A DNA stretch of 64,000 bases. Origin: Dipteris shenzhenensis. Taxonomy: Eukaryota; Polypodiophyta; Polypodiopsida; Gleicheniales. Positions within the stretch are counted from its first letter, which is position 1; every line of letters begins with the position of its first letter. This document shows, piece by piece, positions 43,578 through 54,156 of this stretch. A program made the position numbers and the translations under genes. Location: assembly GCA_047967505.1 (NCBI GenBank), contig CM106541.1. One strand, written 5' to 3'. The notes beneath the pieces were generated by a model, which saw only the letters and a list, made by a program, of their open reading frames with translations, ran no database searches and was not told where the DNA came from.

Positions 43578-43848
43578 TGCATGCATCCATGTGTGTGCAT
43601 GTGTGTGCATAGGTCTGCGTCCATGCATGTGCCCACGTGCATTGTGCATGTGCGGTTGTATTTCTTCTCATTTTACACTATTGAAATTCCTTTGATAGCT
43701 AGATATTAAAAAGAACCAAGCTTGTCTTGATGGAGATATTAATGTTGCTTTTGAATGAGATTATTGTCCCACATGGAATACAGGTGGATGTTTTCTCTAT
43801 TCACATTAGCTTATATGAATACTAAAATACTTATGTTTGTCATTGTAG
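43578..43848. other. IFT121: TG-rich remnant, then intron sequence up to the first IFT121 exon
   Basis: 43578-43645 is TGCATG/TGTG tract. 43660-43848 is AT-rich and ends in a pyrimidine-rich acceptor (TTTGTCATTGTAG). Confidence 0.6.
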
Positions 43849-43971
43849 AGAAATATGGACGTAGATTCGAATCCTATGATCGAGAAACCTTGGCACTATG
43901 CAGAAGCTTGTCATTTTTGGTGTTTGGCTCACCAACAACTATATTCTAGAAAATATGAAAATGCTTATATT
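43849..43971 (+). CDS. IFT121: IFT121/WDR35-like protein, exon w (41 codons)
   Basis: The exon lies between a TTGTAG acceptor and a GTGAGT donor, both canonical, and is in phase 0 at both ends. It encodes residues including PWHYAEACHFWCLAHQQLY. In IFT121/WDR35 the C-terminal alpha-solenoid carries a very similar AE-YHF-LAQ-QLY helix pair. IFT121 is a core subunit of the IFT-A complex, which drives retrograde transport in cilia and flagella. In land plants it is kept only where sperm are flagellated. No stop or frameshift is seen. Identification is from remembered family features, not a database search; the combination with the next three exons makes it strong. Confidence 0.87.
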
Positions 43972-44063
43972 GTGAGTATATTTACTTATCTTGCAAGTTG
44001 TTTTAATTTTTTCTTTGAAGATTTTTCAACTTTCCCAACTAATCTTATGATTTGTCATTTTAG

Positions 44064-44150
44064 ACATCATTATGGCTGAAGATGTACGAGGATATACTTG
44101 ATGCAACAAGGATATACTCTTTAATTGCATTGATATCGTTCTATGCAAAG
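44064..44150 (+). CDS. IFT121: IFT121/WDR35-like protein, exon x (29 codons)
   Basis: A 92-bp intron separates this from the previous exon. The acceptor is CATTTTAG and the donor is GTAATA, in phase 0. It encodes LWLKMYEDILDATRIYSLIA, matching the L-L-DYEDI...EIYSLLAL helix that directly follows the previous motif in IFT121. The exon ends ...FYAK, and the next coding residues (RFQQCSK) come from the exon 7.8 kb downstream. The order and the absence of lost residues argue for a real spliced gene rather than a retrocopy. Confidence 0.87.
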
Positions 44151-44215
44151 GTAATAGCAATGGGTTCTACATTCCGCAGCAAGTCCTATCTACTAATCTC
44201 CCTTCCTCTACACAC
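44151..44215. other. IFT121: Start of the 7.8-kb IFT121 intron
   Basis: Original intron sequence of 65 bp up to the LN14 insertion. It ends in CTCTACACAC, so that on the minus strand the LN14 poly-A is followed by GTGTGTAGAG. Confidence 0.6.
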
Positions 44216-45812
44216 TTTTTTTTTTGTGAAACCAGTAACTATAAAATTAGATTAAAATCAATGTACATGACATTAGACTCCAAAGGAGAGCCTAATGAAA
44301 GAACTCAAAAACAGTGAGAAAACACTTCAAGGCTAGTAGCATCCAAGTCCCTCGCAGCATAACTATCATATAAAGATTGCTTGAGGGACATTATGAAGAA
44401 AGCATATGCCTGAGGAAACTGTTGTCCCATCCTAAAATGCAATCTCTGTGTCCAAATAGTCCATAGTACCCAAAAGCGAGCCCAGTGAAAGAAAAGGAGG
44501 AATGGAGGCATTTGAGGTGAGAAGCATCCAAACATCCAGAAGAGTTTCCCGAATCTGATAAAGGGAAACCGGAGCCGTAGCAAATGAGAGACATGAGTGA
44601 TCAGTATTCGAGAGTGCGGGCAAGACCATAACAAATGGGGAACTGTCTCATGGTGATGAGAGCAACGGGGGCAGGAAGAGGAAGCAATACGACGTGCTGC
44701 CAATTTCACCCCAATGGAAAAAGCTCCCACTATACATCTCCAAAGGAAGAGCCTCTATTTCAATGGCAATTTAGCTTTCCAAATTTTCCCGAGTTTTGAT
44801 TGCCACCAAGATAAATGCCTATCCAAATTCCAAAGAGTGTTGGCATGCTTATCAATCCATGGCGGTGGAAGAAGAAATCTGTAGACCATCGAAGATGTCA
44901 AATTATGCAGTGAAAGTGAACAGGTAGTAGGAGACAAGGAGATCAGATTCCAGTCCAGTAATCTGTCCTGAACAAACAAACGGAGGAACAGGAACAAATG
45001 GCTGCAACATAGTTGTAAGTATTCTCCAAATGGGCCTATGATGCAGACCCAAGGGGAATGTCCTGCAAGCTTGTGGAAATGAGAGCACATAACCATGTTG
45101 ATCCACCACATCTCCGACAAATCTTATGCCCAATTTTATAAGATTATATGCTTTAATTGGTGCCTGTAAAGCAAGAGGCGATTGAAACACGTTGCTCCAA
45201 TGGATGCTTTCCAAACGAAGAGAGTTACCATGATGGGAGGAAGCACCTGACCATTTAGCATAAGAGAGAATTCTCTTCCAGTCATGAATAAAACCAGTAG
45301 AAATAGGACAGCCAGGAATTTTTCCCTGAAATGTGGTCATGACTGCTTCCCAGTGATCTGTAATCCAATGCCCATATGCATGCATGTTTCCACACATAGC
45401 TGCTAGCATAATAGCCCATGGCTGTTTTTGCTGAAAGAAATCAGCAATCATAGTGCTCTTTCTTGCCAACATATGAAATTGAAGATTGAGAATATTCAGT
45501 CCACCATGAGACTTAGGAGAACAAATAGACTGCATGGGAAGTAGTCGCAAAGCCTTTTTGTGAGATTTGCTTTTCCAAAATATCTCCATAGCCTGGGACA
45601 TATAGGAAGCCAAATGCTTAAAACCCAATTTCATAAGATTATATGCTTTAATTGGTGCCTGTAAAGCAAGAGGCGATTGAAACACGTTGCTCCAATGGAT
45701 GCTTTCCAAACAAAGAGAGTTACCATGATGGGAGGAAGCACCTGACCATTTAGCATAAGAGAGAATTCTCTTCCAGTCATGAATAAAACCAATAGAAATA
45801 GGACAGCCAAAC
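44216..45812 (-). mobile_element. LN14: 5'-truncated family A LINE with internal duplication, inserted next to copia
   Basis: Poly-T at 44216-44225 is the tail of a minus-strand LINE. ORF2 sequence runs 45812 to 44305 (HCF end) with a frameshift near 44900-45100 and TAG at 44757-44755, where LN2 has CAG (LPLKQRLF). From the 5' side the reading is HDWKRILSYAKWSGASSHHG to APIKAYNLMKLG, then a jump back to FKHLASYMSQAMEIFWKSKS, and the HDWKRILSYAKW block appears again. About 185 bp (45625-45812) are thus duplicated from 45135-45320. The 5' end joins copia pol at 45813. Confidence 0.87.
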
Positions 45813-47182
45813 CACTGCATATCCCTTTCTAGGATCTTTAATTCGGCATTGAGCATCTTGAAACTCCACAAGCATGTGCTGATCATGAGCTATGGATGCG
45901 AAATAAGATTCTTTCGCAACTCTGGAACATACTAAACATCACGAATATACTTGACTTTGCCATTATCAAGCTTAATGGGAATATGTCCCACTCCTGTGAT
46001 GTCTTGAGAAGCATCATTGGCACAAGTAACCCTCCGCCCATACACAGGTTTGATGCTCTCAAACCACTCTTTATGAGGAGTCATATGCTGTGAAGCACCG
46101 CTATCCAAATACCAATTCTCATTCACATTAAGTGAATAGGCATCATCATTATTGCTATGAGCAAAAGCATGATCACAATCACAATCCCCCCTGGAAGATA
46201 TCTCAGAGAGTGTGGCTGCAAATACAAAATCCTGATCATCCTGAGCAAAGTGTGCATGTGAGCCAGATGCATTGTTCTCAGTATGAGCCACAAAATTACT
46301 GTTTGGGTTGCCTTGCCTCTTCTTCTCATTTGCAATGCGTTTCTGACATTCTACAATGTAATGGCCTGGCTTGTTGCAGTAATTGCATCTGCCCTTTTTC
46401 ACGTTAGCATCTTTGCTTGATCCGGCATTATTGGTACTATTATTTGCCCCTTGTGGCTGGTTGTTTTTAGGCTTATATTTCTGAAATTTTCCCCTCTCCC
46501 CAGTGGCTATAGCTTGCTCACTGCCATGAGAGCCACGAGAAAAATTATGAGCTCTTTCTTCTTCCTGCAATAACAAACCAACCAATTCTTCAAAAGAAAT
46601 AGATGCAGCCCTGAGAGTGATGCTCAATGATGTAGCAAATGTACTATATGAAGGAGCAAGACTATTAAGAGTGATAGAGACCAATCTCTTCTCTTCAATC
46701 TCCTCATCAACATTTGCAAGCTGATCTCGCAAATCTGTAATTTTTGCTACATGCTCTGTGATGGTTGGACCATCAGTCATTTTCAGATCCTTAAGCTGAT
46801 TGTTGACTGCAATCACCCTGGCCATATTCTTAACATTATGCATACGGGACAACTTGTCCCAAGCATCCTTAGAAGAAGTACAAGACTTAATAGTCTTCAT
46901 GATGTGCCTCTTCACTAACAAGGAAATAAAAAAAAGTGCTTAAGCATTGCGACGGTCAAACTTCTTTTGCTCCTCAAAAAGAGGATGAGATGAGCTAGCA
47001 ATAGAACCTTGACTGCTAGGAGTACCAGGAGCAATCACAGGCCTAATTTCATCTCCACTAACAATATCCCAAAGGCCTTTTCCAACCAAAATATTCCTCA
47101 GCATAAAAGACCACAAGGCATAGTTTGATCCATCCAACTTATCCGCTTCAGTCAGGGTGCCAAAATTCTTAGAAAGAGACAT
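45813..47182 (-). pseudogene. Ty1/copia gag, protease and start of the GAG-pre-integrase region
   Basis: Gag begins at 47182 (MSLSKNFGTLTEADKLDGSN, the usual LDGSNYALW block). It is interrupted by TAA at 46942-46940, then opens to 45932 with the UBN2-type gag region (TSSKDAWDKLSRMH, ITEHVAKITDLRDQL), the zinc knuckle CNYCNKPGHYIVEC and the protease motif WYLDSGASQHMT. Beyond TAG at 45934-45932 and a frameshift, VPELRKNLIS and VEFQDAQCRIKDP continue the pol polyprotein to 45813, where LN14 begins. Integrase, RT and RNase H are absent. Confidence 0.88.
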
Positions 47183-47199
47183 GATTGCACTTCACAAGT

Positions 47200-48089
47200 A
47201 ACCTGAAAATAAAATGCAAATATAGATAGCAAATCTGCCCCAAAGGTGTTGTCACAAAGCAATTCCCTTCCGGAATCACAAGGCAAAATGGGCAATAGTA
47301 TTTGCTCTATAAGTATTCTCAACTTTCAGCCCAACAAAGGCTCGATAAGCATCAACCAAAGGTATAAAATCTGAAGCAAATGTTTGCTTAAAAGGCATCC
47401 AATGATAGCATTCACTGTTAGCCAACCTTTGGCTCAATATGCATCCAGTCACTTGCCCCCAATTCTGATTTCTGTCTGCTGCGTGTAAAATATCACAAGA
47501 AAAGTGGTCTCCCAATCCAAAATAGCTTCAAGATGACTCCAGAAAGAAGTCGACCAGATTTTGGGAGCTGAAACAGTCCAAAATCAGCAACAAAACTACC
47601 AGGAATGAGGTCGCCCAGCCGAGATGGTCCTCCTGGAGAAATGCGAACTGAAAATAGGCTGGAAACTGATGAAAAACAGCAAGGAAATGCAAGATCTGAA
47701 GTTGTCTAGGCACAGGATGCTCCAAGAAGCAGTTTGAGCTGATGTAGGGGCTGGAAACTGACAAAATCAGCAGTAAAAGTGCCCAGAATGAGGTCCCCCA
47801 GCCTAGATGGAGCTCCTGAAGATAGGCGACTGGAAAAAAGTGCTGTAAATCAGCAAATGGAGCTGATTTTGAGGATGTCTGCTGTGAAAGATCCAAAAAA
47901 CAGCAAGTCTGTAGTCGCCTAGGTCCAGTAGTGACCCTGGTGAAGGCGCCCAGCTATAGGAGACCTCCAGAAAGCTGCTACAGGCAAAAACGAGCTGGCT
48001 GGACTGATTTCTTTGCAACAGAAGTGACTCTTCGCAAGAGAACTGAAACCTGGGAGTGGTAGAAGCACAGGAAGCAATGCGGGAGCCAA
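47200..48089 (-). repeat. Copia leader with ~183-bp internal repeat
   Basis: The leader contains two related units starting AAAATCAGCA at about 47580 and 47763, each with a (C)CAGGAATGAGGTC/CCCAGCC.AGATGG block. No protein is supported although several short frames are open. Confidence 0.65.
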
Positions 48090-48101
48090 GCTCTGATACC
48101 A
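48090..48101 (-). promoter_or_regulatory. Copia primer binding site (initiator tRNA-Met)
   Basis: Minus strand TGGTATCAGAGC, two bases from the LTR end TGTTGGAAC at 48104. Confidence 0.9.
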
Positions 48102-48103
48102 AT

Positions 48104-48500
48104 TGTTGGAACTGTGAGGAGACACGAAGTGGATAACGAACACGAGAGTGTAATCCACACACAAAGCTCCACTGAATCGTTTAACAATAGAAGTACAAGA
48201 CTTGGGATATATATGAAACCCAAGTATAAAGTGAAAAGCCTAGACTAGAATAACTTAGACCAAGTCTAGCCTACAATACCATACCATTGTATGTTCTATC
48301 AGCCATCCCCCAAGTGAAGTCTCTACTCATTCTCTGGGTTTGCTTCACTCTTATTGTAGACATACACCATCTCTTCTTGTGTGTGGCCAGGCTTCTCAGT
48401 CCTTGTGCTCCGAACTGACGGGGGTTTATGGCAAATAGTCCAGTCCCCCACTTTTTTTGGCTTCTTTGACTTTCTCTGGCTACATGAATTTGTGCATGAG
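48104..48500 (-). repeat. Copia 5' LTR (right edge uncertain)
   Basis: Its inner end is TGTTGGAAC at 48104. A TATA-like CATATATATCCC on the minus strand near 48218-48207 fits a U3 promoter. The outer end could not be located. Confidence 0.55.
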
Positions 48501-49600
48501 CTTGAGTAATATCATTGCATATCCAAATCTTTATGCCTTTCAATTTATTTGCTTGTTTGAGAAACTCTTTTTCCCGTCTCGTATTCAACTCAAATGTGAT
48601 GATGGCATGCTCATCGACCTCATCAGCTGGATATTTGAGTAGAGCTCCATGTTAACTATATAACTCCCTACTAATGCATGTGGAAGCAGCCTTCATTGTG
48701 CTAGTCATCCATTGAGAGGCCCCCCATCCTGACATCGAGTGTCTTTTTCTTTTCGTCTGTGTTTTCTTAGGTATGTTCAGTTCCAAGTCAGTGTGAGTTA
48801 CCTTGAATCATTCTCTCATGAACTGCACTGCATCTACTATTTCTCCTTGGATTTTAGTAACCTATGTATTGACTCCCTCACATCAATTGAGGTGATAGGA
48901 AGGAAATGCACACTTGGACCACTTCATAGACCCCTTCTTGTCTAGTTGTATTTGTTTGCTCCATTTTGTTCTTCATTTTCTGCAGACATATATTTTGAGA
49001 TCTGCAATCTCTGGTTGCAATGAATATATGTATTCATGCATATCAAGCAAACTCACATTGCGTTTTTGTGATTGAGAGGCTGGATGAGCCACCTGGGGAC
49101 TGTCCAACCACTCTGTGCTTTTTAACGACTTGGACCAAAGGAATTTGCGATTTGTCTTGCTTACTTTTTCAAGATGCTCATAGATGCATGTTGGAATGGA
49201 GATTGCATGATCGTGAGGGACGCCAACCATAGCCTCTATGCAACCTAGTAGCCCCACAGGCTAGGGGATCATTTCCAAAACCCCTTCTGCATGCAACCAA
49301 TGCATCTACCATTTGCTCTAGCCAGGGGCCAATGGGTAGACCTCCGTGAGGCAGCAATCATAAGAGGCGCAAGCTCATCCAAAGCCAAGGCCAGAAATGG
49401 GAAATAACCTCTCTCGAGACATCCTGCTCTAGCTAATGACGTTCCCTCGAGGGGGACCATGCTGTTGCCTCAAGCTGTAGGCCTCATCCAATACGAGTCA
49501 TGTAGGAAAAGAAGGAGACAACTTGAAGCTCAAAATGAGACACAAAAGGTTGATTAGGTACAAAGGGATTCCTTCGTCGAAACATTACCAACCATAGCCG
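48501..49600. other. Intronic sequence without a recognised gene
   Basis: Nothing convincing on either strand. The minus strand has scattered short open stretches (for example 49257-48973, no known domain). Confidence 0.4.
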
Positions 49601-49675
49601 AGCCCTAGAAACCTTTGTAATGAGATTGAGAAGAAATCATTCAAGACAAGCTTATCCATAGGAATTAATAAGCAG

Positions 49676-50063
49676 ATGCATCAAATCTCCTCCCAAGCAT
49701 GGGAAGCATCCCACCCTTCGAAGAATGTCACCCTTTTAATTACCTCCGATGCACCCTCTGATGCAGCAAGTAGCTCAATCACCGCACAATGAGTAGAATT
49801 GAAATCAAATTCCTCCCAGTGTATCACTAATTCTTCACCTTGAATCATCCATGGTGTATCATCCCACCCGTCGTCTTCTTAAACAATGCATTGTACAATC
49901 AGTTGTTGAAGATCGACATGAAGATCAAGAAAGAGATCTCGCCAATTGGTAGCCGTAATGAGCGGAGGACCAAGCACCAAACTTGAACTCGTCGAGAAGT
50001 GACATAAATATCCATCCTTGGGGCATGCGTCCAAGGAGTGAACTTGAAAAAGTTCAGAATCTA
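49676..50063 (-). pseudogene. Unrecognised decayed open segment
   Basis: One minus-strand frame is nearly open here, with an acidic, tryptophan-rich composition (DDGWDDTPWMIQGEEL, VTFFEGWDASHAWEE) broken by single stops. I do not recognise the family. It may be a degraded host or transposon protein, or chance. Confidence 0.25.
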
Positions 50064-50212
50064 CGATCTAGTATCAGATATGAATAAGCACATGAAATGA
50101 AGTACTTTTGCTTTTTACAACAAGAGAAAACTCCCTACGGTTAGAGAGTTACAGTTCATGAGATTCCACCATATAAGCAATATCTTTATACTATCATCAC
50201 TTCCTACTGCTG

Positions 50213-50280
50213 GCCCATTGGTAAGTCTTCCTTTTGTGAATGGGGAGGTCTTGGATTCAATTCCCACTCCTTAATAAAAA
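50213..50280 (+). mobile_element. tRNA-derived SINE head (putative)
   Basis: An A-box-like TGGCCCATTGGTAAG (near 50212) is followed ~35 bp later by a B-box-like GGATTCAATTCC (near 50251), the spacing of a tRNA gene promoter. It lacks a proper acceptor stem, so it is read as a SINE head rather than a tRNA gene. The body and tail are unclear; a purine-rich AG stretch follows. Confidence 0.5.
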
Positions 50281-51918
50281 GAGAGGAGAAGAGAGGAGTA
50301 GAGAAGAGAAAGAGAAGAAGAAGAAGAAGAGGACAGGGGCGCGAGATCTTTTGCAGGAGCTTGAAAAGTCTATCCGCGACGCGTAGGTGCGCCAGAAGAT
50401 GCAGAAACCCAGGAAAACAGTCGCAATTCGTGATCTGTCCGTGAGGCGCAGATGCGCTAGCTACAACCAGGGGGCGTGTGGGTGTTGTAGATGCGCATGA
50501 GCAGTTTTGTAGGCGTGGTTGACTAGAAGATGCGTGGCGCTGCGCAGAAACCCAAAAGATGCGCAGGAACCGCAGGCTAAAGGCACAAAAATAGAAAAGT
50601 TCTGCAATCACAGAGACAGAGAATTACGAGCAGAAGATACGTAGATTGGAGGCACAGAAGTAAAGAACCGCATACGAAAGGTGCTGCAGAACTACACCCA
50701 GTCGTAGGAGTAACGAATTTTATACCACTAGCCGTGGAGATTTCGATCCCAGCAGCCACACCAATTCTATTAACTAGAAAAGAATTCAATGCATGAGGCT
50801 AAATGCTAGGCATGGTGACGCTCGAGGGCCATGGAGGAAAAGGGAACGTGAGGGAAGAAGCATTAACATAGGTGGGAAAAAAAAAAGATTAAGAGGGGTG
50901 GGAATGAAGAGAGGGACTATGGCACAAGGAGGAAGGAAGAGGGGGAAGAGGAGCATGTACATGATGGGAGGTGGAATGTAGAGATGGAGACATCAAGGAA
51001 AGAGAGTCATGCTTTTTTGGAAAGATGGGGGGGGAAATCAAAGTACTAGCTAGGTGGCTTTACAAGAATGAGCGTGTTCCATCAAGGAATAGCCCCCTCC
51101 TTTTATAGCCAAGAGAGAGGGTCTCTCCGAATAAATGCATCCTCCCACACGCATGGTGTGTATGAAAGAGTGTCCCATGTGGGCTAGGCGGTTACGCACT
51201 CTCAATTGTGTGCGACAATCCTTTACCTCATTTTTCCACATACATCAACCCCCATATCCCAAGTCTAAGATACTCCCTTGGTCTCTTCCCAATTTTATAA
51301 TACGTTCAAACATCTAAGAGGACAAGTGGAGGGTTGGCACAAGGAATCTTGCCACCTCATCCTACTTTCCCATTATTTAACTTGCATTCTTGGACTTTCT
51401 ACACCCCCCCCACATGAGCCTATCCTACATGGAGGGAATAATCCAATATAATATCCATCTCCACCTATTTTATATTACTTCTCCCATGGTCCTTCGGCCA
51501 TATCTCACTAAATGCAGGCGTGGGACCACCTAGGTGGAGGGGTGATGCATGGAGGACCCATGCCACCTTATCATTTTATATTATTACTACCATGGATTAT
51601 GTACAACACACCTTGTGGGTCCTCTTACATGGAAGGGTGGCACATGGTCATGCCCTGCCACCTCAACCCTAGGCCTTATGCACACCATATTTTATTATAC
51701 TATTGCCACACATACAAGCACACACACATATCTATGCCTTTTATTTTGGTTAAATTTATCCATAACAGTATCTTTCCAAAATGTGTTCATACAATTTAAC
51801 AAAAAATATACATATTTTTAATTCATCATCATGATGTCGTAATTTCAAGTATATATAGGAAAAGCACAAAGATCATATATTTTATTTTTCTATTACAAAT
51901 GCCTTGAATTTCATGCAG
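50281..51918. other. Remaining IFT121 intron 2 sequence
   Basis: Purine-rich stretch 50281-50340, then unremarkable sequence. No coding domain was recognised. It ends in the acceptor TTTCATGCAG. Confidence 0.5.
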
Positions 51919-52092
51919 AGATTTCAACAATGTAGTAAATCTTTTATGATGTTAAAGAACTCGGAAAGTATGCCTAAAGAGACAAAAGAAAGAATATGTA
52001 ACCTTGCAAGCATGATATTTTTGCAATATAATTTTCTAGATGCTGTTGACAAATGCGACTACAAGTGTAGACAATGCCAAGTATTTATTGAG
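51919..52092 (+). CDS. IFT121: IFT121/WDR35-like protein, exon y (54-58 codons)
   Basis: The acceptor is TTCATGCAG, phase 0. It encodes RFQQCSKSFMMLKN, then KETKERICNLASMIF and CDYKCRQC. IFT121 has the same CSKAFIKL...LALEIF sequence at this position, directly before its C-terminal zinc-binding region. CRQC probably supplies the first two ligands of a zinc ribbon completed by CSSCG in the next exon. Two donors are possible, both phase 0: GTATTT after 52080 or GTTCTC after 52092; the latter borders a (CT)n array. The frame has no stop. Confidence 0.87.

Positions 52093-52093
<1 letters not shown>

Positions 52094-52140
<47 letters not shown>
52094..52140. repeat. (CT)n microsatellite at the exon y donor
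   Basis: About 22 CT units begin within two bases of the putative splice donor. Confidence 0.9.
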
Positions 52141-52997
52141 TTTTTCTCTTTTTAAAAAGAAGAATAGAAATAAACATAAATAAAACCACTTCAACATATC
52201 GCTTACTTGTGTCAACCACGAAGGTCAAACCCAAAAAAGAGATTACATGTTGATAATGCTTGTTCTCAACCCATCCGCTGTTACTACCTCAACCATATTC
52301 AATTGAAGTGCTAATTCCTCTACTTCATTGGGAAAATCTATTTTGTAACAGTCATTGGTGTTGCACCACATGAAATATGCCCCCCACAAAAAGCCTAATG
52401 CATTGGCCTTGGTAGTAACAATCCATATCTATAGTACATCATAGGCCATTGAAGGTTGGGCATCCCTAAAAACCACCCCATTCTTCTTATGTGTAGTATT
52501 GTCCATATCCACCTCTTAAAGTAGGTAGTTGGTATGGTGGATGATATGGTTGAGGGTAATAATGGGATCCTAACCTAAGTTTATGTGAGAGCTTGAAGCA
52601 AAATGGGATTAGGAAGAAGTGGAAGTGGAACAACAAGAGGTACAATTGGCTCTGATGCATTCATGAGAGCACATGTATGGGGTGAGGATGCATGCATAGT
52701 AGTGGATAGTGTGGCTGTTTGGATAGTAGCCACAAAGCCACAAGGGTTTTTTAAATTGGAATCTTTAGCACAAAATTCTTTAGCACCATGAGATACCTAC
52801 ATTTGGAGGGATCATGTTCATGAATTTCACAAAAGGCGCAAAACAAAGCTTCTTCGACATCAACTTCTTTAGATATCTCCACTAGCTCATTTTTCCTCAC
52901 AAATCAGTTTCTTTAATCATCATCTTGATATTTTCCAAGACCAACTTGAATTTTTCGAGAATAGCTATAACATTAGAGGAGGAAGTGATGGGTAATG
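52141..52997. other. IFT121 last intron, first part
   Basis: No recognisable gene or element. Confidence 0.45.
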
Positions 52998-53279
52998 TGT
53001 ACTCTTTGTACATACTTTTTTTGTTGTACACTTTACAATTTTTCTTCTTCATCACCTGTATTTCCTAATGCAATAGCAAAATTCCAAAAATCCAAACATA
53101 TCTTTTATAAAGCACCCTTTTCTAATCTAGTGCAACTTAAGGTGGGAGTGTACTCTTTGTACATAGGTACACTTTGTGACTTTTCTTCTTCATCAATTTT
53201 ATTTCCATAATGCAATAGCCATAGTCCAAAAATCCAAACATAAATATCCTTTTCTTATATAGTGCGACTTAAGGTGGGT
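52998..53279. repeat. Tandem duplication, ~150 and ~132 bp
   Basis: Copy 1 (52998-53147) and copy 2 (53148-53279) both start GTGTACTCTTTGTACAT and end CGACTTAAGGTGGG/CAACTTAAGGTGGG. Confidence 0.8.
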
Positions 53280-53854
53280 TGTTTAGGAAAGCATAAGCTG
53301 CTCGTTTACATAGAGGGTAAGATGGAGTTCATGGGACAACAAATCCTAACCCTAAGGGGTGACATAAATATATTTCTCATTTTCTTCATTTTAACGTAGT
53401 ATACAAATAGTCTCCTTGTCTATTGTAGTCAAATTTTATCTCTTTTTCAATATTTCAGACTTTTGTCACCTATAGCTATGTTTTTGTTTATTGTAGCATA
53501 GATCTTAATAAGTATAGCATAGGTCTTCGGGTTCTATTTTGGTGAGAGATATAGGCTTAAGCATGCAAAATGGTTCTTGTATGAGATTAAGTGGGGAAGG
53601 ACTATTGTTCATGAGGTTTGATGGAGTTTCTCACCTCCATAGAGGTTCAAAGATTTTAGAAAAGGTTGTAGGGTTCAAAAGGAGGCTAGCATTGAGAAAT
53701 CTAGCACAGAGTTTTAGGTTGAGAGAGACATGTAGGGTTTAGGAAGAGTTAAGAGTTGAGAAAGATCTGAAGGGTTTGGGAGTGGAGACTAGTATTCTTC
53801 ATGGATCAAAGGGGTTAAGGGTTGAAGGGAGTGAACAAGGGAGAAGAGCATGAT

Positions 53855-54070
53855 GGAAAGAGGAGTTGCGAGTAAGGTAGAAGAGGAAGAGGAGCATGGG
53901 GAGGGAAAGGAGGTTGAGGTAGGAGGAGGAGGAAAGGAGGAGTTGGGAGGAGGAGGAAGATGAAGGAAGGAGGAGATGGGTGGAGGAGGAGGACACAGTA
54001 GAGAAAACGAGGAGGAGGAGGAGGAGGAGGAGGAGGAGGAGGAGGAGATGAGAGGATGAAGAGGAGATAG
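53855..54070. repeat. (GGA)n purine tract
   Basis: An almost pure purine plus strand culminating in (GGA)~11 near 54010-54050. The Ser/Pro-rich frames on the minus strand are artefacts of it. Confidence 0.85.
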
Positions 54071-54156
54071 AGGAGAAAATAAGGAGAAGGGAGTGCAAGA
54101 GTGTGGCTTGCAAGGGCGAGGGAACATGTTGATAGTATAAGAGAGCGTAGACACAA

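Larger units (their letters stand above)
45813..48500 (-). mobile_element. Ty1/copia element, 5' portion (truncated)
   Basis: In minus orientation: LTR (from an unresolved right edge to 48104), primer site (48101-48090), a ~900-bp leader, gag-protease, and truncation at 45813 by LN14. No 3' LTR was found. The right edge given is a guess; only the LTR end next to the primer site is certain. Confidence 0.75.

Noticed and set aside
47528-48223. Overlapping minus-strand frames in the copia leader
   Set aside because: They lie between primer site and gag, overlap each other in several frames and have no domain.
50213-50280. A functional tRNA gene
   Set aside because: The box motifs are imperfect and no acceptor stem could be paired; a SINE head explains it better.
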